DNA from: an uncultured Pseudomonadota bacterium
GTDB lineage: Bacteria; Pseudomonadota; Gammaproteobacteria; Steroidobacterales; Steroidobacteraceae
Direction of reading: 5' to 3'
NCBI GenBank assembly: GCA_903832085.1
Contig: CAIKZZ010000001.1
Coordinates: 62,001-126,000, forward strand
DNA length: 64,000 nucleotides
The position numbers and the translations under genes are program-made. Below, in pieces: positions 24,886-33,689 of this stretch. Within the stretch, counting starts at the first letter, position 1; every line of letters begins with the position of its first letter. A model generated the notes under the pieces. It was given only the letters and a program-made list of their open reading frames with translations, was not told the DNA's origin and made no database searches.

Positions 24886-26703
24886 ATGTCTATCATAATC
24901 CGTTTCCTTTGGGCGCTAAGTGCTAGCGGTCTGTTGATACCTTGTGCCAATTCTCAAGAATCACAGGACCCCCTGCTCAGACGCGCGTCAACCGCGCTAG
25001 TCAGCTGGAGAGCTCCGACCGTTTCTAGCAAGCCCGTCAGCGTCCGTTTGATTGGTATTAACGACTTTCATGGGGAGCTCCTGTCACAAACAGATCCCAG
25101 CGGCCACGACGTTGGAGGCGCTGCCGTCCTTGCCGCCTACATTGCTGCCGAACGGGCCTCGATTAAGAACCACTCCCTACTGCTGATTGCTGGAGACTCA
25201 ATCGGTGCAAGCCCATTAATTTCAGGTCTACTGCAAGATGAGCCGACGATACGCGTGCTGAATGCCTTGGCTGTGGGAGACTGCCCGTTCATCAGTCGGC
25301 ACAAAACACCTGACCCGACTCCACCCATGACGCGCTGCCAGACAATTGCGACCGTAGGTAACCATGAATTTGACCATGGCACCACTGAACTCACGCGTCT
25401 GCTCTATGGAAGTACGACAAGTAAAACACCTGCATGGCCGGGCAGTCGCATCCCGTTTACAGCTGCTAATATTTTGTTAGAAGGCACAGATCAATCCCTC
25501 TTCCCGACTTCATTGATCGCAAATCTCGGTGATCTGCGTATCGGCATTATTGGTGCCGGCCTCTCATCGACGCCCTCACTTGTTTCGACAGCCCAGATCC
25601 ACGATCTGCGGTTCACCTCCGAAGCTCCTGCCATTAATAAAGAAGTGACCCGCCTGAAGGCCGCCGGGGTTAATACCATCGTATTGGTCATCCACCAAGG
25701 CCTATATTCGCCCTCAACACCCCAGCCAGCGACTTTGGTAATTGATGAACTTCAAGGCGGCCTTAAAGAAGTATTAGCTGAACTAGACGGCGGCATTGAC
25801 GTCATCGTTGCCGGGCATACTCACAGTTTTAACAATATGCTGGTTCGTCTACGCGACGGTTCGGAAGCTCTAGTTACTCAGGCTCGCAGCTATGGCACCT
25901 CCTATAGCGCCATCGACTTGGTCATAGACCAAGCGAATGGCCGAACGATCGAGAAATCTGCTCGTATCATGACTGCTTGGACCAATAGCGTGACCGGTCA
26001 ACATCCTGATCGCACGATTGAGAAGATCGTTGCCGATGCCAATAACAAGACGCGGGCAATCGCAAATCGACAGATTGGGATCGCGGATCAACCTATCCGA
26101 CGCGAGCCATCCCCGTCCGGAGAGTCTGCCCTCGGCGATCTCGTCGCTGATGCACAGCGTGCCGCTGCTGGCACCGAAATTGCCTTCATGAACCAAGGCG
26201 GTCTACGCCATGACCTAGAAGCTGGCCCGATCTCATACGGTCAACTGCACTCGATACAGCCTTTCGGAAATGTTGTGAAACGATTCTCGCTAACTGGCGA
26301 ACAAGTGTTGCGTCTATTAATGGAGCAGTGGACTGGAAAACACGCCAAAACCCCTTTGTTCTTGCATCCATCTGGCTTGCGTTATGAATATGATTTAAGC
26401 GCTCTGCCTGTCAGTCAGCTCATTGCGGCATGGGATGCTGACGGTCAGCCCATTGATCGCGACAGGCATTACACGGTCGCTGCAAGTGACTACTTGCTTG
26501 GTGGCGGTGACTCGTATCCAGTGTTTAGCGAAGTCACAACTGCCGAGACAGTGGCACTGGATCTTGTAGCATTGGAACACTGGCTAACTGTCGCTAAGAT
26601 GCCACTTGTGTATCACGCTGACGGACGAATTAAGCGACGCACGGGGGCTCCATGTGTACCAAGCGGTCTACCATGCCCCGCCACTTTAAGGAGTTCGCCA
26701 TGA
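24886..26703 (+). CDS. periplasmic bifunctional metallophosphatase / 5'-nucleotidase (UshA-like)
   Basis: This enzyme hydrolyses nucleotides or related phosphoesters in the periplasm. The start at 24886 places a signal peptide first ('IIRFLWALSASGLLIPCANS') with GGAG upstream; the tracked GTG at 24847 is less likely. The metallophosphoesterase domain has 'GINDFHGELL', 'GDSIGASP', 'GNHEFDHG' and 'IVAGHTHSF'. The C-terminal 5'-nucleotidase domain has 'NQGGLRHDL' and 'VAASDYLLGGGDSYPVF'. The length (~605 aa) fits. The stop overlaps the start of the next gene (ATGA). Confidence 0.94.
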   Translation: MSIIIRFLWALSASGLLIPCANSQESQDPLLRRASTALVSWRAPTVSSKPVSVRLIGINDFHGELLSQTDPSGHDVGGAAVLAAYIAAERASIKNHSLLLIAGDSIGASPLISGLLQDEPTIRVLNALAVGDCPFISRHKTPDPTPPMTRCQTIATVGNHEFDHGTTELTRLLYGSTTSKTPAWPGSRIPFTAANILLEGTDQSLFPTSLIANLGDLRIGIIGAGLSSTPSLVSTAQIHDLRFTSEAPAINKEVTRLKAAGVNTIVLVIHQGLYSPSTPQPATLVIDELQGGLKEVLAELDGGIDVIVAGHTHSFNNMLVRLRDGSEALVTQARSYGTSYSAIDLVIDQANGRTIEKSARIMTAWTNSVTGQHPDRTIEKIVADANNKTRAIANRQIGIADQPIRREPSPSGESALGDLVADAQRAAAGTEIAFMNQGGLRHDLEAGPISYGQLHSIQPFGNVVKRFSLTGEQVLRLLMEQWTGKHAKTPLFLHPSGLRYEYDLSALPVSQLIAAWDADGQPIDRDRHYTVAASDYLLGGGDSYPVFSEVTTAETVALDLVALEHWLTVAKMPLVYHADGRIKRRTGAPCVPSGLPCPATLRSSP

Positions 26704-27050
26704 CGAGCAGGGACACGTTGCGATTACTTTTTGGCTGCATCCTATTAACCATGGTTGCCGTAACACTGTGGGCAAGTAGTAACCAATCCATTTGGCAATG
26801 GCAGGGCCTCGCCCAACAACCAGATAGAGCGTGGACGATCGCGACACTCTGTGATGCGTATGCCGGATTTCTGACGTTTTACGCATGGGTCTACTACAAG
26901 GAGCATGCGATAGGCCGCGTGACTTGGTTTATCGCAATCATGCTATTTGGCAACATTGCAATGGCGAGCTTTATGCTACGAGAGCTCGCGCGCCTCAAAG
27001 CAAATGAGCCTCTCGAACAGTTACTCATGAGACGTCCCGATGCTCGCTGA
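26700..27050 (+). CDS. small membrane protein, DUF1475-like
   Basis: This is a 116-aa protein with about three hydrophobic helices ('LLFGCILLTMVAVTLWASSN', 'LCDAYAGFLTFYAWVYYKE', 'WFIAIMLFGNIAMASFML'). The start at 26700 is fixed by AAGGAG six bases upstream and an ATGA overlap with the nucleotidase stop; the tracked start at 26652 lies inside that gene. I assign it tentatively to DUF1475 from the pattern of helices and the 'YKE' and 'GNIAMASF' segments. The function is unknown. It is translationally coupled to the nucleotidase gene. Confidence 0.82.
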   Translation: MTSRDTLRLLFGCILLTMVAVTLWASSNQSIWQWQGLAQQPDRAWTIATLCDAYAGFLTFYAWVYYKEHAIGRVTWFIAIMLFGNIAMASFMLRELARLKANEPLEQLLMRRPDAR

Positions 27051-27142
27051 TCAGGCGCTCTAGCCGCATGCATACTAATTTCTAGGACAAACTTCTTTCC
27101 GTGCTTTTTAGTTATTGATGTTTGTATAAGTGAGGTTCTGAG

Positions 27143-28246
27143 ATGAATGCCTCTGTCGATCCGCAGAATACAACGACGTCATGGCAGCTTGAGTTGCTGG
27201 AGAAGAATTTACTCCCAGATTTTGTCATACGCTTTGGCATACGCAGGCTGCTGAAACAACGACTCCGGAGCGAAAACAGAGGAAATCCCGAAGCGCAACA
27301 AGCACATTTGAGCAAACTCGTTGCGATGCTGAGTGACAGCCCTATCGCAATCCACACGCAGGCGGCAAATGAGCAACACTACGAATTGCCTAGTGGCTTT
27401 TTCGAGCTGGTGCTAGGTCGGCATTTAAAATATTCAAGTTGCCTTTACGACCTAGCAGGGCCAACCAACCTAGAAAGTGGCCGCGGCGGTAGTGCCCTTG
27501 ATTCTGCTGAGGCTGCCATGCTCGAGCTCACGATTCAGCGTGCACATATCAGCGATGGTGACCGGATACTTGAACTAGGATGTGGTTGGGGGTCGCTGAC
27601 CCTCTACATGGCAGAGAAGTTTCCGTCTGCAAGAATTGTTGGAGTATCAAATTCTGCTTCGCAACGCGCCTTCATTCGCGCCCGCGCCAAAGAGCGGGGG
27701 CTAACTAATATTGAAATCATGACCTGTGACGCGAATGTTTTGCAGTTTCCAGTAGGCACAGTGTTTGACCGGGTTGTATCCGTTGAGATGTTTGAACATA
27801 TGCGCAATTACCGGAGCTTACTGAGCAAGATCGCAAACTGGCTGCGGCCGGACGGCACTCTTTTTGTCCATATTTTCACGCATCGCGAATATGCTTACAC
27901 GTTTGAGATTGAACACTCAGATGATTGGATGGCGCGCTGGTTTTTCTCAGGCGGCATCATGCCATCGGATGATCTGCTTCTTTACTTTCAAGAAGATATG
28001 AGAATCGTCAAACATTGGCACGTTGATGGTCGGCACTACCAGCGTACTGCTGAGGACTGGCTGGGCAATATGGATCGGAACGTAGGTGCTATACGCCCCC
28101 TATTAGAGAGCACGTATGGTGCTGAAAATACGACCCTGTGGTGGGTGCGGTGGCGCGTGTTTTTTATGTCCTGCGCCGAGCTGTGGGGTTATAAAAAAGG
28201 GCGAGAGTGGCTAGTCTCCCACTATTTATTTAAGAAGCCCGCTTAA
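27143..28246 (+). CDS. cyclopropane-fatty-acid-synthase-like SAM methyltransferase
   Basis: This is a 367-aa methyltransferase of the Cfa/CMAS superfamily. SAM motif I is 'ILELGCGWGSLTLYMAEKFP', followed by 'IVGVSNSASQ' and 'FDRVVSVEMFEHMRNY', all typical of the group. The active site of true cyclopropane synthases includes a C-terminal Cys/Tyr/His set that I cannot map with confidence. The N-terminal ~100 residues differ from E. coli Cfa. The substrate may be unsaturated fatty acyl chains of phospholipids or another lipid. GAGG precedes the ATG. Confidence 0.87.
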   Translation: MNASVDPQNTTTSWQLELLEKNLLPDFVIRFGIRRLLKQRLRSENRGNPEAQQAHLSKLVAMLSDSPIAIHTQAANEQHYELPSGFFELVLGRHLKYSSCLYDLAGPTNLESGRGGSALDSAEAAMLELTIQRAHISDGDRILELGCGWGSLTLYMAEKFPSARIVGVSNSASQRAFIRARAKERGLTNIEIMTCDANVLQFPVGTVFDRVVSVEMFEHMRNYRSLLSKIANWLRPDGTLFVHIFTHREYAYTFEIEHSDDWMARWFFSGGIMPSDDLLLYFQEDMRIVKHWHVDGRHYQRTAEDWLGNMDRNVGAIRPLLESTYGAENTTLWWVRWRVFFMSCAELWGYKKGREWLVSHYLFKKPA

Positions 28247-28425
28247 GGGGCCGCTCACCAAAGTGTGTGGTAACGATTTTGATGCCATTGCGAGAGTCTG
28301 GATCGTGCGGTGTTAAATTGGCTGAAATTCAAAAAACCGCTTATGAAGGGTTGATCCGTCACGGAATTGTGTCAGACTCCTGCGCTTCTGGGCTCCAAGG
28401 CTACTTCCATTAGTACTCACCCCCC

Positions 28426-30150
28426 ATGCCGCACACAACCACCGCCTGGAGCACGGCTAGTCGCGGCGCGCCTTCGCGCTTTGACCTAATAGCCCTAATT
28501 TTGATTGTTGGCTTGCTTGCCTTTCTGGCAGCAGGCAGCAGGGGCGTCCTTGCGCCACTAGACGCCATCACTGCCAAACAGATCTCGCTAGCGCCTAGCC
28601 ATCTTCCTGAATATGCGGCACGCACCACACTGCGCATGCTGGCGGCAATGTGTCTATCGCTGCTGTTCACCTTCACGTATGCGACATGGGCGGCAAAAAG
28701 CCCGCGCGCTGGCCGCATATTAGTGCCATTGCTCGACGTGCTGCAGTCAGTTCCAATTCTCGGCTTTATCTCCATGACGGTTGTTTGGTTTATGGCCTTG
28801 GCGCCTGGAAAGGTGTTAGGCGCTGAATTTGCTGCCATTTTTGGGATCTTCACGAGCCAAGCTTGGAACATGGCTTTCAGCTTTTATCAAAGCCTGCGAA
28901 CTGTCCCGACAGAGCTTGCCGAGGCAGCACGTAGCTTTCGGCTATCGGCGTGGGCTCGCTTCTGGCGCCTCGAAGTCCCGTTTGCAATGCCGCCATTAGT
29001 TTGGAACATGATGATGTCCATGTCCGGCGGTTGGTTCTTCGTAGTGGCCTCTGAGGCCATCAGCGTAGGGTCTACAACGGTGACTTTACCTGGCATGGGC
29101 GCGTACATCGCGCTGGCGATTGAGCAAAAAAATCTGTCTGCGGTTGGCTGGGCTATAGGCACCATGCTGATCGTCATATTGATCTACGATCAGGTGCTTT
29201 TTAGACCCCTAGTGGCATGGGCCGACCGTTTCCGTGTTGAGCAAGAAGCTGGCGATCTACCGCCACGATCTTGGCTATTAGAAGCGCTCGGAGCCTCGCA
29301 TTTTGTGGCACGCTCTCTACGCATGATGCGACGCAGTTCGCGCGTCGTTAGCGCGGCCTTTGTCGCAGCACCTGGACTACCACAATTTGAATCGCCGCTA
29401 GCGGCAAAGAGATTAGATTTTGCGGCGGTGATTGTAGTAGGCACATTACTAGCACTGGCTGTATGGCAAACCTTTCAATTCTTGGCTCCGGAACTGAATT
29501 GGCGTGACATCGCTGTGACCGTCGGACTCGGGGCTATCACGATGGTCAGAGTCTTTGTGCTGATTACGCTGGCAAGCCTGTTTTGGGTGCCCATCGGCGT
29601 ATGGATCGGATTAAAACCCCGCGTTGCCCGCGTGGTGCAGCCCCTCGCGCAATTTATGGCCGCATTTCCGACAAATCTGCTCTTTCCAGTCGTTGTATTC
29701 ATTATCGTTACATGGAAACTCAACCAAAATATCTGGCTGAGTCCGTTAATGATTCTCGGCACACAGTGGTACATATTATTTAATGTCATTGCGGGCGCCT
29801 CTGCCATGCCGAGCGAGATGAGGCATGTTGCTCAAAACTTCCATGTCCGCGGCTGGCTCTGGTGGCGTAGAGTCGCCCTGCCCGCCGTCTTCCCGTTTTA
29901 TGTGACCGGCGCTCTAACGGCCTCTGGGGGCTCCTGGAATGCAAGTATCGTGGCTGAAGTGGCAAGTTGGGGGAATGAGCGTATCGAGGCGACGGGCCTA
30001 GGCGCATATATCGCCAATGCAACGGCTGTGGGTGATTTTCATCGTATCGTGCTCGGTGTCGTCACAATGAGCGTGTATGTATTACTGATCAACCGCCTCT
30101 TATGGCGCCCTTTGTACTACTTTGCAGAACGTAAGTTCCGGCTGAGCTAA
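28426..30150 (+). CDS. ABC transporter permease with two fused permease domains
   Basis: This is a 574-aa membrane protein with two copies of the NitT/TauT-type permease domain, each with an EAA-like loop ('ELAEAARSFRLSAWARFWRL' in the first half, 'RHVAQNFHVRGWLWWRR' in the second). One chain thus supplies both membrane subunits of an importer. Hydrophobic helices fill both halves and no signal-anchored binding domain is visible. The ATPase gene follows by 4 bases. No substrate-binding protein is encoded nearby, so the substrate (sulfonate, nitrate, bicarbonate or other) cannot be inferred. Confidence 0.9.
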   Translation: MPHTTTAWSTASRGAPSRFDLIALILIVGLLAFLAAGSRGVLAPLDAITAKQISLAPSHLPEYAARTTLRMLAAMCLSLLFTFTYATWAAKSPRAGRILVPLLDVLQSVPILGFISMTVVWFMALAPGKVLGAEFAAIFGIFTSQAWNMAFSFYQSLRTVPTELAEAARSFRLSAWARFWRLEVPFAMPPLVWNMMMSMSGGWFFVVASEAISVGSTTVTLPGMGAYIALAIEQKNLSAVGWAIGTMLIVILIYDQVLFRPLVAWADRFRVEQEAGDLPPRSWLLEALGASHFVARSLRMMRRSSRVVSAAFVAAPGLPQFESPLAAKRLDFAAVIVVGTLLALAVWQTFQFLAPELNWRDIAVTVGLGAITMVRVFVLITLASLFWVPIGVWIGLKPRVARVVQPLAQFMAAFPTNLLFPVVVFIIVTWKLNQNIWLSPLMILGTQWYILFNVIAGASAMPSEMRHVAQNFHVRGWLWWRRVALPAVFPFYVTGALTASGGSWNASIVAEVASWGNERIEATGLGAYIANATAVGDFHRIVLGVVTMSVYVLLINRLLWRPLYYFAERKFRLS

Positions 30151-30154
30151 GCAC

Positions 30155-31480
30155 ATGAATGCAATCCTTAGACCTACGACTCATCAACAGCCTTTGCTAA
30201 CGGTCGATCGTGCTCGGAAGACTTTTCCACGCGGCGATGGCGGTGAATTGCTGGTGCTGGACGATGTCAGCCTGAGCCTTGCCCCCGGTGAGGTTGTAGG
30301 CCTATTGGGACGCTCTGGCTCTGGAAAATCGACACTCCTACGCCTTATTGCCGGACTGTCTGAACCCTCCGGCGGCGAAGTGCGTTATTTAGGTGAAAAG
30401 ATTGAAGGCCCCGCTGCTGGCATTTCAATGGTGTTTCAAGGTTTTGCACTCTTCCCATGGCTCACCGTCTATGAAAATGTAGCGCTTGGGCTAGAGGCAC
30501 TCCATGTCTCTCGTGAGGAAATTCGCCGCCGGTCTTTGCAGGCTATCGATCTGATAGGCCTCGACGGATTTGAATCTGCTTATCCGCGCGAACTTTCCGG
30601 TGGCATGCGTCAGCGTGTGGGCTTCGCCCGTGCTTTGGTTGTACACCCGAGCATTATGCTGATGGACGAGCCTTTTTCAGCACTTGACGTACTCACTGCG
30701 GAAAACTTGCGCACAGACTTTCTCGACTTGTGGTCTGAAGGCAAGATGCCGATCAAAGGTGTGCTGCTTGTGACGCATAATATTGAGGAAGCGGTGCAAA
30801 TGTGTGACCGGATCCTGGTGTTCGCGACCAACCCTGGTCGCATCGTCACAAGCATCGACGTCACGATCCCTAGACCACGTGACCGCCTTGATCCTGCCTT
30901 TGCTGCGCTCGTGGAGCGAATTTATGTAGAAATGACGGCGAAACCAGGCAGAGGCGCAGTCACTCGCCTAGAACGGACAGCAGGCACAGGCATCGACACT
31001 ATCCTCCCACGCGTCTCCTCAAGCCTGCTGTCAGGACTACTTGAGACAGTTGCTGTTCAGCCGTTTAATGGCAAAGCTGATTTGCCCGAGATAGCCTCGG
31101 AATTACAACTAGAAATCGATGAACTCTTTCCAGTGGTCGAATCACTGCAAATGTTACGTTTCGCAGAAGTCGAAGGTGGCGATCTACGCTTGACCACTGA
31201 TGGCATCGCCTTTGCTGACTCGAGCAGCGATGAACGCAAAATAATGTTCGCACGCCACATGCTTGCGTACGTGCCACTAGCTGCCCACATTCGTCGCGTA
31301 CTCGACGAACGCGAAAGTCATCATGCTCCTAAAAGCCGTTTTCTGGATGAGCTTGAGGATCATATGTCGCCAGGATCAGCCGATCAGACCTTGCGCGCAG
31401 TGGTTAGCTGGGCGCGATACGCTGAAGCGTTCGCCTATGATGACGAAACTGGCACGTTCAGTCTCGAGAATCCGAGCTAG
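30155..31480 (+). CDS. ABC importer ATPase with C-terminal AAA-associated domain
   Basis: This is a 441-aa ATPase. The nucleotide-binding domain occupies the first ~260 residues, with Walker A 'GRSGSGKST', signature 'LSGGMRQR' and Walker B 'IMLMDEPFSALD'. The remaining ~170 residues form a winged-helix-like region ('FNGKADLPEIASELQLEID', 'RFAEVEGGDLRLTTDGIAFA') matching the AAA-associated C-terminal domain seen on NitT/TauT-family ATPases, probably regulatory. It forms a two-gene operon with the double permease. Confidence 0.92.
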   Translation: MNAILRPTTHQQPLLTVDRARKTFPRGDGGELLVLDDVSLSLAPGEVVGLLGRSGSGKSTLLRLIAGLSEPSGGEVRYLGEKIEGPAAGISMVFQGFALFPWLTVYENVALGLEALHVSREEIRRRSLQAIDLIGLDGFESAYPRELSGGMRQRVGFARALVVHPSIMLMDEPFSALDVLTAENLRTDFLDLWSEGKMPIKGVLLVTHNIEEAVQMCDRILVFATNPGRIVTSIDVTIPRPRDRLDPAFAALVERIYVEMTAKPGRGAVTRLERTAGTGIDTILPRVSSSLLSGLLETVAVQPFNGKADLPEIASELQLEIDELFPVVESLQMLRFAEVEGGDLRLTTDGIAFADSSSDERKIMFARHMLAYVPLAAHIRRVLDERESHHAPKSRFLDELEDHMSPGSADQTLRAVVSWARYAEAFAYDDETGTFSLENPS

Positions 31481-31495
31481 CAAGCCACCATGTGT

Positions 31496-32728
31496 TTAGA
31501 GTCTGTCAAGTTTCCAAAGCCGTGGAAACCAGCGGATCCACAGAGCTGCCACTGTCATCGTTGCGAGGCCACCGATCATCACCGCAGGCTTTAAGCCCCA
31601 CCAAGCGCCAGTCACGCCGGATTCAAACTCGCCGAACTCATTCGATGCTCCAATAAACATCCAACTGACGGCCCCAACACGACCACGCATTTCATCTGGC
31701 GTCTCTAACTGTACGAGCACATGACGTATAAATACGCTGATCATGTCCGCGGCGCCAAGTATCACCAAAGCGAGCAGCGAGATCCAGAAGTTTGTTGATG
31801 CTCCGAAAACGATGGTCGCGATTCCAAATACAATGACTCCAGCGAACATAAAAAATCCCGCGCGCTGGGTAATTGGCCGCACTGCCAAAGCCACTGCAAC
31901 GGCCGCAGCACCAATACCAGGTGCTGCTCGCAACCAGCCAAGACCGATTGCATCAACATGCAAGACATCGATCGCATAGGCTGGCAATAAAGCTGTCGAA
32001 CCACCGAAAAGTACTGCGAATAGGTCTAGAGAAATGGCGCCAAGAACCACATCTCGCCGCCATACAAACCGTAACCCTTCCACAACACTTACCCACGTTG
32101 CCGGACTTGTGAATTTGACCAACCGTGGCGCACAAATTCCACGATACACCAACGCTGCGAAGGCAAGCAGAACTGCAACTAGACTATAAACTGCTGCAGG
32201 CCCTAGTGTCGCGTACAGGACACCAGCGAGCGCCGGCCCCGCGACAGTTGCGATTTGCCATGTCGAGGAACTGATTGCAACAGCATTACTAAATAACTCA
32301 GGCTTAACAAGGTTAGGGAGTAATGCATTATTGGCAGGTGCCATAAAAGCCCGGACTACACCAACCGGCACTAAAATAGCGAATACCATCACCGCACGCT
32401 GGGCACCGTAAAGTGTCCATAGTAGTAACGCTATAGCACCCATGCATTCAACGAGTAAGCAGCACAGCACAATGCTTTTACGATCGACCCGATCTGCGAC
32501 ATGGCCTGCAATCAGCACACAAACAATGAACGGCAGAAATTGGGAGAGGCCGATTAGCCCTAAAGCGAGTGCACTGTGGGTAATTGAGTAAACTTGAATG
32601 CCAATGGCAACCGTCTGTATTTGCATTGCAAGTGCACCGACTAGGCGGGACATCAGAAATCGACTGACAGAAGGCGTTGAGAACACCTGCCGCATACCAT
32701 GCATACGCGCCCACGCTAAGGAACCCAT
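31496..32728 (-). CDS. MFS transporter
   Basis: This is a 410-aa major facilitator with about 12 hydrophobic segments and the loop motif 'GHVADRVDRKSIVL' (G-x-x-x-D-R). It resembles enterobactin-exporter-like (EntS/MFS_3) proteins ('TAGPALAGVLYATLGPAAVY'), though the substrate is unknown. It is the last gene of a leftward cluster, 10 bases after the alpha/beta hydrolase stop. Confidence 0.9.
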   Translation of the reverse strand: MGSLAWARMHGMRQVFSTPSVSRFLMSRLVGALAMQIQTVAIGIQVYSITHSALALGLIGLSQFLPFIVCVLIAGHVADRVDRKSIVLCCLLVECMGAIALLLWTLYGAQRAVMVFAILVPVGVVRAFMAPANNALLPNLVKPELFSNAVAISSSTWQIATVAGPALAGVLYATLGPAAVYSLVAVLLAFAALVYRGICAPRLVKFTSPATWVSVVEGLRFVWRRDVVLGAISLDLFAVLFGGSTALLPAYAIDVLHVDAIGLGWLRAAPGIGAAAVAVALAVRPITQRAGFFMFAGVIVFGIATIVFGASTNFWISLLALVILGAADMISVFIRHVLVQLETPDEMRGRVGAVSWMFIGASNEFGEFESGVTGAWWGLKPAVMIGGLATMTVAALWIRWFPRLWKLDRL

Positions 32729-32738
32729 CAGCCGTTAC

Positions 32739-33638
32739 TCATACGGCACTAGAATCGGTGGAGCGCGCCAACCAAGGCTCTATGATGCGCGCTAACTCTT
32801 CTGGAGCATCGTGGTGCAGCATATGGCCGGCCGTGGCAACAGTAACGACTTTCAGGTTTTGATAAAGTCTGGCAAGGCTCTCAACAGTACCTTCGTCACC
32901 CAAACCAAGACGGAACTCAGATTCTCCACCCAGAACTAAAAGCCCAGGCGCCACGCATTCACGCCAGCATGCCCTAGCTCCGTCTCTTTGGTACAAAACT
33001 GGATTGATGATTTTATGATATGGATCTGCACAAATCGTGTAGCTCCCATCGGGCAAACGTCGACTCCATTCAGCCGCAACAAAGAGTGCGCGGCTATCAG
33101 TCAGTCGCTTGTTACGGCGCTGCAAGACCGCTGCAAAGTCCTCAATAGAAGCAAAGCGCGAAAAGGTAGGTTCTGTCCGTAGCTCCTCTAGCCAGCGGCG
33201 AAAGCGACTTGGCGTTTCAGCTGCTGTTGTAGGGGGCAGACCGAAGCCCTCTAAATTCAGCAAAGCGCGTACCCGCTCGGGACGCACGCCCGCATACAGG
33301 CTGGCAACATGTCCACCCATGCTATGCCCAACGAGTACGGCGCCTGAATTAGGAATCATCATGTCAAGAAACTGATCAAGGTCAGCAAGGTAATCTGGGA
33401 ACCAATACGGCTCATTACGCCACTGGCTACCTCCGAACCCACGCCAATCAAGCGCGACTATCGGATATTCGTCCGTCAACGAATCAATCACGAACTGAAA
33501 CGTTGCTGCCGTGTCAGCCCAACCGTGTAGATAAACGGTAGGCTCCGCCTGTGGGTCTCCCCACGCAAGCACTCGGTGCTCACACCCCCGTAGCTGTATG
33601 AATGACTGCCGTGGCACCCGTCGACTTTTATAAATCAT
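32739..33638 (-). CDS. alpha/beta hydrolase
   Basis: This is a 299-aa alpha/beta-fold hydrolase. The oxyanion-hole 'LHGWADTAATFQF', the nucleophile elbow 'VGHSMGGH' and the catalytic His near 'TAGHMLHHD' are all present, with an Asp/Glu partner likely around 'LVLGGESEFRL'. The substrate is unknown. It lies between ilvA and the MFS gene, all leftward with short gaps, and is probably co-transcribed with both. Confidence 0.9.
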   Translation of the reverse strand: MIYKSRRVPRQSFIQLRGCEHRVLAWGDPQAEPTVYLHGWADTAATFQFVIDSLTDEYPIVALDWRGFGGSQWRNEPYWFPDYLADLDQFLDMMIPNSGAVLVGHSMGGHVASLYAGVRPERVRALLNLEGFGLPPTTAAETPSRFRRWLEELRTEPTFSRFASIEDFAAVLQRRNKRLTDSRALFVAAEWSRRLPDGSYTICADPYHKIINPVLYQRDGARACWRECVAPGLLVLGGESEFRLGLGDEGTVESLARLYQNLKVVTVATAGHMLHHDAPEELARIIEPWLARSTDSSAV

Positions 33639-33689
33639 AGCGTTCTATCGCACCACGTTCCCTGCCCATAATCACTCTAAGTTTAGAAA

